DNA from: Thermoleophilaceae bacterium
GTDB lineage: Bacteria > Actinomycetota > Thermoleophilia > Solirubrobacterales > Thermoleophilaceae
Assembly (NCBI GenBank): GCA_013695855.1
Contig: JACCZR010000168.1
Coordinates: 1 to 29,811 of the forward strand
Direction of reading: 5' to 3'
DNA: 29,811 nt
The translations under genes were made by a program, and so were the position numbers. Below the pieces are notes generated by a model. The model did no database searches, had not been told where the DNA came from, and saw only the letters and a list, made by a program, of their open reading frames with translations. Below, one piece after another: positions 23,621-29,811 of the stretch; within the stretch, counting starts at the first letter, position 1, and every line of letters begins with the position of its first letter.

Positions 23621-24344
23621 GGTCGGCCATCCTACGGAGGGGCGCAGCCCCAGCGTTGGTCGGGCGAGCACCGCACGTCCGAAGCTCGTACAGGCCGATG
23701 GCCGCGGCGGCGGCCACGTTCAGCGACTCCGGGCCGCCCTCGCGAAGGGGGATTCGCGCGGTGACGTCCGCGTTCGCGAGCACGTCATCGGGCAGGCCCT
23801 CGCGCTCGCCGCCCAGGCACAGCACCGCGGGCCGCGGCACGTCGCCGCAAGGATGCGAGGCGCGCGAGTCCAGCGCCACCCGCGTACCGCCCAGTTCCCC
23901 GAAGCCCGCCCGGGCAGGTGGGCGGGCGAAGATCGAGCCCATGCTCGCCCGGACCGCCTTGGGCGAGAACGGATCGGCGCACTCCGGGCCGAGCGTCACC
24001 GGGCCGTCGCAGAGGGCGTGCGCGGTGCGGATGACGGTGCCCACGTTGCCTGGGTCATGGACCCCGTGCAGGTAGAGCGAGAGCTCGCCCCCGAGCCCCG
24101 AGAAGCGCCGACGGTAGATGCCCAGCACGCGGGTGCCCGAGCCGAGCGAGCTGACCTCGTCGAGCAGCGGCGGGTCCACGTCCTCGCCAGACACGAGGAG
24201 GACCTCGGGCTCCCAGCCCGCCCGCTCGGCGGCCTCGACCAGGTCCTCTCCCTCGGCCGTGAACAGGTCGAGCTTCTCGCGCCAGCGGCGGTCGGCCAGC
24301 TTGCGGATGGTCTTGAGGTGTTGGTTGTCGGGAGACGAGATCAT
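23613..24344 (-). CDS. TrmH/SpoU-family RNA 2'-O-methyltransferase
   Basis: The 243-aa SPOUT methyltransferase has an N-terminal substrate-binding domain (ISSPDNQHLKTIRKLADRRWREK; FTAEGEDLVEAA) and the knotted catalytic domain with motif 1 (LHGVHDPGNVGTVIRTAHAL), motif 2 (VLCLGGEREGLPD) and motif 3 (IPLREGGPESLNVAAAAAIGLYEL). It uses SAM to methylate a ribose in rRNA or tRNA; the exact target cannot be told. The equivalent position in mycobacteria, between rplT and pheS, is occupied by a gene called tsnR. It starts just after the rplT terminator with a GAGG in front and overlaps pheS by 8 bp. Confidence 0.9.
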   Translation of the reverse strand: MISSPDNQHLKTIRKLADRRWREKLDLFTAEGEDLVEAAERAGWEPEVLLVSGEDVDPPLLDEVSSLGSGTRVLGIYRRRFSGLGGELSLYLHGVHDPGNVGTVIRTAHALCDGPVTLGPECADPFSPKAVRASMGSIFARPPARAGFGELGGTRVALDSRASHPCGDVPRPAVLCLGGEREGLPDDVLANADVTARIPLREGGPESLNVAAAAAIGLYELRTCGARPTNAGAAPLRRMADRG

Positions 24345-24358
24345 GGGGCCTCAGAACG

Positions 24359-24383
24359 AAAAAGGGCGCCTCGCTGGGCGCCC
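24359..24383 (-). terminator. Intrinsic terminator of the infC-rpmI-rplT operon
   Basis: On the minus strand GGGCGCC (24383-24377), a 6-nt loop, GGCGCCC (24370-24364) and TTTTT (24363-24359) form a textbook rho-independent terminator 28 bp after the rplT stop. It ends only 15 bases before the methyltransferase ATG, so the downstream block is served either by readthrough or by another promoter. Confidence 0.85.
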
Positions 24384-24410
24384 CGGTCGGTCCTGCGGTG
24401 GCCTGTTCGT

Positions 24411-24770
24411 TCAGGCAGCCGCAGCCTCCCGGGCGCGCTCGGCAAAACGTCGGAAGGTCTCGGGGTCGCGGACGGCGATGTCGGCCAGCACTTTGCGGTC
24501 GAGTTCGACCCCGGCAACCTTGAGCCCGTGCATGAACGTCCCGTAGGTCATGCCCTCCTGGCGCGCGGCCGCATTTATCCGCTGGATCCACAGGCGGCGA
24601 AAGTCGCGCTTGCGATTGCGGCGATCGCGGTAGGCATAGCCGTCGGCCTTGAGCAGGGCCTCCTTGGCGCGCTTGTAGGAAGAGTGGGACTGGCCGCGGT
24701 AGCCCTTGGCCCGCGCGAGCGTGGCCCGGCGCTTCTTGCGCGCGTGTACGGAGCGCTTGACGCGGCTCAT
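24411..24770 (-). CDS. rplT: 50S ribosomal protein L20
   Basis: The 119-aa L20 begins SRVKRSVHARKKRRATLARAKGYRG with the basic N-terminal tail, followed by RNRKRDFRRLWIQRINAAAR and the globular FMHGLKVAGVELDRKVLADIAV. It is needed early in 50S assembly and in many bacteria represses its own operon through the mRNA leader. The start overlaps the rpmI stop by ATGA. Confidence 0.98.
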   Translation of the reverse strand: MSRVKRSVHARKKRRATLARAKGYRGQSHSSYKRAKEALLKADGYAYRDRRNRKRDFRRLWIQRINAAARQEGMTYGTFMHGLKVAGVELDRKVLADIAVRDPETFRRFAERAREAAAA

Positions 24771-24961
24771 TTGCCGATCAGCCTCTTGACCCGCTGAGCG
24801 TCACTGCCCTCGACCTTCAGCGACCGCCCCAGCCGGCGCTTGCGCTTGGGGCGCTTGGTCTGGAGGTTGTGGCTCGTGAAGGCGTGCCGCCCGCGGATCT
24901 TGCCGCGGCCGGTCTGCTTGAAGCGCTTCTTCGCCCCCGAGTGGGACTTCATCTTGGGCAT
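24767..24961 (-). CDS. rpmI: 50S ribosomal protein L35
   Basis: The protein is 64 aa from ATG 24961: MPKMKSHSGAKKRFKQTGRG at the N-terminus is the L35 signature, then HAFTSHNLQTKRPKRKRRLG. The open frame extends upstream to 25027, but those residues overlap the end of infC and are not L35. It lies 25 bp after infC and overlaps rplT. Confidence 0.97.
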   Translation of the reverse strand: MPKMKSHSGAKKRFKQTGRGKIRGRHAFTSHNLQTKRPKRKRRLGRSLKVEGSDAQRVKRLIGK

Positions 24962-24986
24962 GGACCGGGGAAGGTTAGCGGCGGGC

Positions 24987-25583
24987 CTACGCAGCGCCGT
25001 CGGCGGAGTCGCCGTCGGGCGATTCATCTGCCGTCTGCTTCTTGGTCGGCGAGAGCAGCATCGTCATGTTGCGTCCGTCCTGCTGCGGGCGCTGCTCGAT
25101 CGTCCCGATCTCGGCGACGTCCTCCGCCAAGCGCATCAGCAGGCGCTCGCCGCGCTCGGGGTGAGTCTGCTCACGACCGCGAAACATGATCGTGACCTTC
25201 ACCCGATCGTCGCCATTGAGGAAGCGGACCACGTGGTTGCGCTTGGTCTCGTAGTCGTTGTCCGCGATCTTGGGTCGCAGCTTGATCTCGCGGACGTTGA
25301 CCTGCTTCTGATGGCGGCGAGCCTGCTTGGCCTTCTGCTCTTGCTCGTACTTGTACTTCGAGTAGTCGAGCACCCTGCAGACCGGCGGCCGGGCCTCGGC
25401 CGCCACCTCGACCAAGTCCAGGTCGCGCTCCTGAGCGTAGCTCAGCGCCTGCTCGGTGGGGACCACCCCGACCTGGTTTCCGTCCTCGCCGATCAGGCGA
25501 ACCTGAGGCACGCGAATACGGTCGTTGATGCGGGTCTCATCGCGCTCCGGCGGCCGCCGGTCGAACCTGCGCGGAATCGGCAC
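24987..25583 (-). CDS. infC: Translation initiation factor IF-3
   Basis: The 198-aa protein has the N-terminal IF3 domain (ETRINDRIRVPQVRLIGEDG, ARPPVCRVLDYSKYKYEQEQ), a lysine-rich linker, and the C-terminal domain (KVTIMFRGREQTHPERGERLL, QDGRNMTMLLSP). IF-3 checks start-codon pairing and keeps ribosomal subunits apart. The start is GTG 25583 with an additional basic N-terminus (PIPRRFDRRPPERD). An initiation codon other than ATG in infC fits the known self-control by codon discrimination, although enterobacterial infC uses ATT. A roughly 100-nt leader with a possible mini-ORF precedes it. Confidence 0.97.
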   Translation of the reverse strand: MPIPRRFDRRPPERDETRINDRIRVPQVRLIGEDGNQVGVVPTEQALSYAQERDLDLVEVAAEARPPVCRVLDYSKYKYEQEQKAKQARRHQKQVNVREIKLRPKIADNDYETKRNHVVRFLNGDDRVKVTIMFRGREQTHPERGERLLMRLAEDVAEIGTIEQRPQQDGRNMTMLLSPTKKQTADESPDGDSADGAA

Positions 25584-25650
25584 TAAACGAGGATCCGGCT
25601 AGGAGGCAAAAGTGGTGAAGACGGGAGAAACGGTAGAGCGCACGGGCGCG

Positions 25651-25683
25651 TCAGGAGCGGCGCAAGATGTGGGTGCCCTTCAT
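25651..25683 (-). CDS. Possible 10-residue leader peptide ahead of infC
   Basis: ATG 25683 opens MKGTHILRRS and closes at TGA 25651-25653. It sits about three bases downstream of the +1 predicted from the TATACT box at 25693-25698, so it would be translated almost leaderless, and it ends 67 bases before the infC GTG. No typical run of one amino acid is present, so classical attenuation is not indicated. It may be chance; mini-ORFs this short are common. Confidence 0.3.
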   Translation of the reverse strand: MKGTHILRRS

Positions 25684-25692
25684 CAGTCGCCG

Positions 25693-25698
25693 AGTATA
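25693..25698 (-). promoter_or_regulatory. -10 box of the infC-rpmI-rplT operon
   Basis: TATACT on the minus strand, in the 149-bp gap between thrS and infC, matches the -10 consensus at five of six bases. It predicts +1 near 25686 and a leader of about 100 nt. No good -35 is seen. Confidence 0.55.
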
Positions 25699-25732
25699 GC
25701 GCCGGTCCGCAGCCCTACCACCGGCTTCCCGC

Positions 25733-27643
25733 TCAACTGCGCGCCTCGATCTCCTCACGCGCGCGGGCGGCGAAATCCTCGATGGCCACCGCTCCGGCGT
25801 CGCCTGCGCGGTGGCGCCGCACGGCCACACTCCCGGCGCTCTGCTCCTCGTCGCCTACCACGAGCATGTAGGGCACCTTGCGCAGCTCGGCCTCGCGGAT
25901 CTTCTTCCCCACCGACTCGGTGCGCTCGTCGACCTGCACGCGCAGAACCTCGAGCTGACCGGCGACCTCGCGCGCGTACGCGAGGTGGCGATCGGCGATC
26001 GGCAGTACGACAGCCTGAACCGGCGCCAGCCACAGCGGGAACTCACCCGCGTAGTGCTCGATGAGGATTCCGATGAAGCGCTCGAAGGAGCCCATGAGCG
26101 CCCGGTGGATCATCACCGGGCGGTGCTCGGCGTTGTCGGCGCCCGTGTAGGCGAGCTCGAAGCGCTCGGGCATGTAGTAGTCGAGCTGCACCGTCCCCAG
26201 TTGCCACGAGCGTCCGATCGAGTCGGTCATGTGAAGGTCGATCTTCGGGCCGTAGAAGGCGCCGTCGCCCTCGTTGAGGTCGTAGTCGAGGCCGCGGTTG
26301 CCCAGCGCGGCCTCCAGCACCGCCTCGGCGCGGTCCCACATGTCGTCGGTGCCCACCCGCTTCTCGGGCCGGGTGGAGAGCTCGAGCCGGGGCTGGAAGC
26401 CAAAGAGGTCGTACATGAAGAAGCCGAAGTCCAGGCAGCGGATGATCTCCTGCTCCAGCTGGCCCTCCGTGCAGAACACGTGGGCGTCGTCCTGGGTGAT
26501 GTGGCGCACGCGCAGCAGGCCGTGCAGCGTGCCGCTGGGCTCGTGGCGGTGGACGAGCCCCTGCTCGGCCATACGGATCGGCAGGTCACGGTAGGAGCGC
26601 GCCGTGGACTTGTAGAGCTGCACGTGGGCCGGGCAGTTCATGGGCTTGAGGCCCATGGGTCGCTCCTCCACGTCGGTGAAGTACATGTTGTCGCGGTAGA
26701 CGTGCCAGTGGCCCGACTGCTTCCACAGCTCGGCGTCGTAGAGGATCGGAGTGCGCACCTCGGTGTAGCCGCGCCGCGCGTTCTCGCTGCGCCACAGGTC
26801 GGTGAGCTCGTTCCACAGGTGCGCGCCCGCGGGCTGCCAGAAGGGCGAGCCGGGCGAGAGCTCGGAGAACATGAACAGCCCCAGCTCCCGTCCGAGCTTG
26901 CGGTGGTCGCGGGCGCGGGCCTCCTCGAGTCGCTCCAGGTGGCGCTCGAGATCCTCCTTGGACCCGAATGCCGTGCCGTACACGCGGGTGAGCATGGGCC
27001 TGGTCGAGTCCCCGCGCCAGTAGGCGCCGGCCACCCCGGTGAGCTTGAATGCCTTGATCCGCTTGGTGGAGGGTGCGTGGGGCCCGCGGCAGAGGTCGAG
27101 GAAGGGGCCGTTTCGGTACAGGGAGACCTCGTGCACCCCCTGGTCTGTGATCAGGTCCTCGATCAGCTCGACCTTGTAGTCCTCGCCCTCGCGCGTGAAG
27201 TGGTCGAGCGCGTCGCCGGTGGAGACCTCGCTGCGCTCGAAGGGCTCGTCGGCCTTGATGTGCTCGCGCATCCTGTCCTCGATGCGCGGCAGGTCGTCCT
27301 CGGAGAGCCGAGTGCCCTCGGGGAAGTCGAAGTCGTAGTAGAAGCCGTCCTCGATGGGCGGGCCGATCGAGACCTTGGTCCCCGGCCACAGCTCGGTGAC
27401 GGCCGTGGCCATCACGTGGGCGGCGTCGTGGCGCAGCAGCCAGAGCCCGTCGCCATCGCGGGCGGTGGCGATCTCAATGCGGTCGCCATCGGCCAGCGGG
27501 GCGGCGAGGTCGCGCAGCTCGCCGTTGACCTTGACTCCCAGAGCGGCGCGGGCCAGGCCGGCCCCGACCGCGCTTGCCGCATCCGCGCCACTGGCGCCGT
27601 CGGGGAGCTCGAGGGGAGTGCCGTCGGGAAGGTGGACTGTCAC
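25733..27643 (-). CDS. thrS: Threonyl-tRNA synthetase
   Basis: The 636-aa protein has all domains: TGS (1-60), an editing domain with H72, H76, C185 and H189 (HDAAHVMA; CRGPHAPS), the class II catalytic core with zinc ligands C337 (PMNCPAHV), H388 (QDDAHVF) and H513 (MIHRALMGSFERF), and a C-terminal anticodon-binding domain (PVQAVVLPIADRHLAYA). It charges tRNA-Thr and clears mischarged Ser-tRNA. The GTG 27643 start lies at +1 of a predicted promoter (TACCTT), so the mRNA is probably leaderless and no T-box or operator-like leader exists. Confidence 0.97.
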   Translation of the reverse strand: MTVHLPDGTPLELPDGASGADAASAVGAGLARAALGVKVNGELRDLAAPLADGDRIEIATARDGDGLWLLRHDAAHVMATAVTELWPGTKVSIGPPIEDGFYYDFDFPEGTRLSEDDLPRIEDRMREHIKADEPFERSEVSTGDALDHFTREGEDYKVELIEDLITDQGVHEVSLYRNGPFLDLCRGPHAPSTKRIKAFKLTGVAGAYWRGDSTRPMLTRVYGTAFGSKEDLERHLERLEEARARDHRKLGRELGLFMFSELSPGSPFWQPAGAHLWNELTDLWRSENARRGYTEVRTPILYDAELWKQSGHWHVYRDNMYFTDVEERPMGLKPMNCPAHVQLYKSTARSYRDLPIRMAEQGLVHRHEPSGTLHGLLRVRHITQDDAHVFCTEGQLEQEIIRCLDFGFFMYDLFGFQPRLELSTRPEKRVGTDDMWDRAEAVLEAALGNRGLDYDLNEGDGAFYGPKIDLHMTDSIGRSWQLGTVQLDYYMPERFELAYTGADNAEHRPVMIHRALMGSFERFIGILIEHYAGEFPLWLAPVQAVVLPIADRHLAYAREVAGQLEVLRVQVDERTESVGKKIREAELRKVPYMLVVGDEEQSAGSVAVRRHRAGDAGAVAIEDFAARAREEIEARS

Positions 27644-27649
27644 CCGCTC

Positions 27650-27655
27650 AAGGTA
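27650..27655 (-). promoter_or_regulatory. -10 box of thrS (leaderless)
   Basis: TACCTT on the minus strand is followed by six bases and the GTG start codon at 27643, so +1 coincides with the start codon. No -35 match is visible. Confidence 0.45.
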
Positions 27656-27695
27656 GGGGACATCCGGTCCCGGCGCCCCATGGCATGCTCCGCCA

Positions 27696-28778
27696 ATCGA
27701 CGCCGCCGCCCTGCGCTCGGAGTTCCCCGTCCTCGACGAGCTCGCCTACCTCAACGCGGGCACCAATGGCCCGGTCCCCCTGCGCGCCCGGAACGCCGCC
27801 GAGGAGGCGCTGCGGGTGCAGACCGAGCAAGGTCGCGGCGGCTCGGCCTTCTTCGAGGAGATGCTCATCCCCGCCGCGCGCACCCTTCGCGAGCGCATCG
27901 CAGGCCTGCTCGGCTGCGGCGCCTCGGAGGTGGCGCTCACAGGGTCGACCACGGACGGCGTGAACAGCGTGCTCTCCGGCCTCGACCTCGGCCCGCGCGA
28001 CGAGGTGCTCACCAGCGACGAGGAGCACCCCGGCCTACTCGTGCCCCTCGCGCTGGGAGCACGGCGCCGCGGGTTCACCGTGCGCGAGGCGCCCTTCGCC
28101 GAGCTGGCCGCCGCGGTCGGCCCCGACACCACCCTGGTGGCCTGCTCGCACGTCTCCTGGGTCACCGGCCGGCTGGTCGACGCCGAGGCGCTGGCGGCGG
28201 CGGGGGCTCCCGTGCTGCTCGACGGCGCCCAGGGCTTGGGCGCGGTGCACACGGACATCGCCGGGCTGGGCTGCGACTTCTACGCCGCCTCAGGGCAGAA
28301 GTGGCTCTGCGGGCCCAACGGCACAGGCTACCTCTACGTGCGCCCCGAGCGGTTGGCCGACCTCCACCCCGCCTGGCCCGGATACCTCACCCTTGCCGCC
28401 CCCGAGCGCCCGCTGGACCTCGATCTCCGCGAGCAGACCGACCGCCTCGACCTCGGCCTGCTGCCCTACGAGCACAGCGCCTGGGCAGCCGCCTCCCTCG
28501 ACGTGCTGGAGGCGGCGGGCTTCGACGACGTCCTGACGGCCGCCGTCGACCGCGCCGAGGATCTGGCCGTGCGGCTGGCCGAGGCGGGCCGCACGGTGGC
28601 CCCGCGAGGGCGCTCCACGCTGGTCTCCTGGGAGGAGGCCGATCCCGAGGCCACCTCCCGGCGCCTGGTCGAGGCCGGCGTGGTGGTCCGCCACCTCCCC
28701 GGTCGGCCCTACGTGCGGGCGTCGGTGGGGGCGTGGACTGTCGAGGAGGACCTCGAGCGCCTCCTCAGAGCCCTTTGA
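27696..28778 (+). CDS. Class V PLP-dependent aminotransferase / cysteine desulfurase-like enzyme, start codon missing
   Basis: The frame reads IDAAALRSEFPVLDELAYLNAG with the conserved N-terminal YLNAGTNGPVP, then GCGASEVALTGSTTDGVN (cofactor loop), the pyridoxal-ring contact LLDGAQGLGAV, and the Schiff-base lysine in ASGQKWLCGPNGTGYLYV. The C-terminal domain runs to 28778. It belongs to the class V group with cysteine desulfurases, selenocysteine lyases and isopenicillin-N-epimerase-like enzymes. No clear catalytic Cys loop was found, so the reaction is unknown. In this frame there is no ATG or GTG between the stop at 27654 and GTG 27816, which would drop the N-terminal motif. ATG 27685 is one base out of frame; one extra A in CCAATC would fuse it (MLRQIDAAAL). 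The 3' end overlaps DUF47 by 14 bp. Confidence 0.75.
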   Translation: MDAAALRSEFPVLDELAYLNAGTNGPVPLRARNAAEEALRVQTEQGRGGSAFFEEMLIPAARTLRERIAGLLGCGASEVALTGSTTDGVNSVLSGLDLGPRDEVLTSDEEHPGLLVPLALGARRRGFTVREAPFAELAAAVGPDTTLVACSHVSWVTGRLVDAEALAAAGAPVLLDGAQGLGAVHTDIAGLGCDFYAASGQKWLCGPNGTGYLYVRPERLADLHPAWPGYLTLAAPERPLDLDLREQTDRLDLGLLPYEHSAWAAASLDVLEAAGFDDVLTAAVDRAEDLAVRLAEAGRTVAPRGRSTLVSWEEADPEATSRRLVEAGVVVRHLPGRPYVRASVGAWTVEEDLERLLRAL

Positions 28779-29385
28779 CCACGACCCCTTCGAGGATGTG
28801 CGTAGCGCGCTCGCAGGCGTCGATCGCATCTTCGAGGCGATCGAAGATGTCCTTCCAGCGGATGATCTGAACCGGGTCGATCCCGCCATCGAACAGCGAG
28901 GCCAGCGCCTCGCGGCTGACCCTGTCGCCCTCGTTCTCCAGGCGGTTGACCTCCACGATGGAGGGCGTCAGGTCGCCGCGGTCGCGCAGCTGCTCCAGGG
29001 CCACCGCCATGTGCGAGCAGGCGTCCTTGAGGATGTCGGTGAGCTGCAGCGCCTGCTCCATCGGCGCCTCGATGCGGTAGAGGACCATGAAGTCGGCCCC
29101 CTCCTCGATCAGGTCGACCACGTCGTCGAGCGATCCGGCCAGCGAGAACATGTCCTCACGATCCAGCGGCGGAGCGGAGGTCGTGTTGAGTCGGTGGATG
29201 ACGTCGTGGGTGATCCGGTCGCCCTCCTGCTCGCACAGGAGGATCTCCCGCGCGAGCTCCCTCGAGTCCGGCCAGCCGCGCATCAGCTCGTCCAGCAGAT
29301 CCGCCGAGCGCAGGATGTTGGCCCCAGCCTCTACGAACAGGTTGAAGAACTCCCGGTCCTGTGAGCGAAGGGGGCCGCGCGGCAC
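28765..29385 (-). CDS. DUF47 / PhoU-like protein
   Basis: The 206-aa all-helical protein has the DUF47 pattern: FFNLFVEAGANILRSADLLDELM, EILLCEQEGDRITHDVIHRLNTT, LAGSLDDVVDLIEEGADFMVLY, VNRLENEGDRVSREALASLFDG and RWKDIFDRLEDAIDACERATHILEGVVVK. Two E.EGD metal-binding motifs are seen, as in PhoU. DUF47 proteins are normally encoded next to a Pit-type phosphate transporter and probably regulate it. Here no pit gene follows; the 3' neighbour is a convergent PLP enzyme. The start is GTG 29385, with TAGCTT (29400-29395) as a possible -10 just upstream. Confidence 0.9.
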   Translation of the reverse strand: MPRGPLRSQDREFFNLFVEAGANILRSADLLDELMRGWPDSRELAREILLCEQEGDRITHDVIHRLNTTSAPPLDREDMFSLAGSLDDVVDLIEEGADFMVLYRIEAPMEQALQLTDILKDACSHMAVALEQLRDRGDLTPSIVEVNRLENEGDRVSREALASLFDGGIDPVQIIRWKDIFDRLEDAIDACERATHILEGVVVKGL

Positions 29386-29445
29386 GAAGCGGCGAAGCTA
29401 CCAGTCCGCCGGGAAAAGATCGCGATCCGCCCGGCGAGCAGGTTG

Positions 29446-29451
29446 TATCCT
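29446..29451 (+). promoter_or_regulatory. -10 box of tRNA-Val
   Basis: TATCCT lies 11 bases before the first tRNA nucleotide, giving a primary transcript with about a 5-nt leader. No -35 consensus is visible. Confidence 0.4.
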
Positions 29452-29462
29452 CGGCCCGCCCG

Positions 29463-29535
29463 GGGCCGTTAGCTCAGTCGGGAGAGCGCCAGCTCGACAA
29501 GCTGGAGGTCGCTGGTTCGAGCCCAGCACGGCCCA
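29463..29535 (+). tRNA. tRNA-Val (anticodon GAC), with C at position 33
   Basis: The 73-nt cloverleaf pairs fully: acceptor GGGCCGT/ACGGCCC, D-stem GCTC/GAGC, anticodon stem CCAGC/GCTGG, T-stem GCTGG/CCAGC with TTCGAGC loop, and discriminator A. CCA is not encoded. The anticodon loop is TCGACAA, so the anticodon is GAC (29496-29498), reading GUC and GUU. Position 33, almost always U in tRNAs, is C here (29495). The overlapping open frame with AQSGERQLDKLEVAGSSPAR is a known artefact of tRNA genes. Confidence 0.93.
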
Positions 29536-29571
29536 TCTCCCGGCCTGCGACCTGCGCATACCGGGGTCATC

Positions 29572-29604
29572 GGCCTTCGCTGTGCGGGTGCACAGCTTCA
29601 GGCC
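29572..29604. other. Hairpin downstream of tRNA-Val
   Basis: GCTGTGC (29579-29585), loop GGGT, and GCACAGC (29590-29596) form a perfect 7-bp stem, flanked by GGCC on both sides (29572-29575 and 29601-29604) which can pair across small internal loops. It has no U-tract and lies 37 bases after the tRNA, so it may be a tRNA 3' processing or termination structure. Between it and 29670 nothing else is recognised. Confidence 0.35.
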
Positions 29605-29670
29605 TGCTTCCCCCGGCCTGCTTGGTCGCAGACCGGGAGCCCGCGTGGGTTCTTCGGCCGGGCTCGCGGC

Positions 29671-29811
29671 TTACCGGCGGCGTGCCCTGAAGCTCACGCG
29701 CAGGCCGCCGCGATGGACGCAGCGCACGCGCACCACGCGCCTGCCCCGGGCCCGGCAGCGCCAACGGCCGAAGCGGGCTCGTCGCGAGCGGGCCCTCAGA
29801 AAGTTCCGGGC
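29671..29811 (-). CDS. 3' end of an unidentified gene (runs off the window)
   Basis: The minus-strand frame is open from the window edge to TAA 29671-29673 and encodes 46 residues rich in Arg, with RWRCRARG and VRVRCVHRGG followed by RVSFRARRR. A Trp-x-Cys then V-x-Cys pattern at the C-terminus resembles ends I have seen on secreted proteins from Thermoleophilia, but the identity is unknown. It may be a chance frame in GC-rich DNA. Confidence 0.4.
   Translation of the reverse strand, partial: ARNFLRARSRRARFGRWRCRARGRRVVRVRCVHRGGLRVSFRARRR

Noticed and set aside
25811..28870. Long plus-strand open frame (over 1000 codons) opposite thrS
   Set aside because: It is antisense to the well-conserved thrS and then runs out of frame through the PLP enzyme; the translation is low-complexity GC-driven sequence with no domain.
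29361..29690. Open frame containing AQSGERQLDKLEVAGSSPAR
   Set aside because: This peptide is the translation of the tRNA gene itself, a familiar artefact.
1..29811. Search for CRISPR arrays, transposases, integrases, phage or toxin-antitoxin genes
   Set aside because: No spaced direct repeats and no protein of these families was recognised; the only tandem repeat is the two-copy 62-bp unit.

Overview
This is a very GC-rich window from a chromosome of the actinobacterial type. Three observations point to an actinobacterium, most likely of the class Thermoleophilia (Solirubrobacterales and relatives). The order infC-rpmI-rplT-(23S methyltransferase)-pheS-pheT-argC-argJ-argB-argD is the one I recall from mycobacteria. 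Several genes appear to be read from leaderless transcripts. There is also a secreted protein of the 'SGKQIRNNS...PAGPQG' type, which I recall as abundant in that class. The lineage is an inference from memory and was not computed.

Left part (1-11 kb): the 3' end of a NarL-type sensor histidine kinase; a convergent ArsR/SRPBCC two-gene module with a well-formed promoter and operator; a remnant of an RTX-like calcium-binding protein; an HDOD domain fused to a LuxR-type helix-turn-helix; glutamyl-tRNA synthetase (gltX) diverging from endonuclease IV (nfo) across two copies of a 62-bp tandem repeat, each with a perfect 10-bp hairpin; a broken MerR-type regulator; soxR; a small cysteine-rich protein; a secreted collagen-like protein; and the replicative polymerase dnaE.

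Middle part (11-25.6 kb, almost all minus strand): a small membrane protein gene on the plus strand, then (in transcription order, right to left) infC-rpmI-rplT, a terminator, a TrmH-type RNA methyltransferase, pheS, pheT, argC, argJ, argB, argD, a deleted glutamate dehydrogenase, katA, argG and a 58-aa membrane protein that overlaps argG. From the methyltransferase to argB every junction is an overlap of 4 or 8 bp, so translation and ornithine/arginine synthesis are tied together in one coupled operon. argF, argR and argH, which I would expect between or after argD and argG, are not in the window.

Right part (25.6-29.8 kb): thrS upstream of infC, a class V PLP enzyme, a DUF47/PhoU-like protein, a tRNA-Val(GAC) and the 3' end of a further minus-strand gene.

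No mobile element, CRISPR array, phage or defence system was found. The most unusual signals are the 62-bp tandem hairpin repeat, the run of gene lesions (glutamate dehydrogenase, MerR regulator, PLP enzyme start), the repeated exact placement of -10 boxes for leaderless start codons, a possible mini-ORF in the infC leader, and C in place of U at position 33 of the tRNA-Val.
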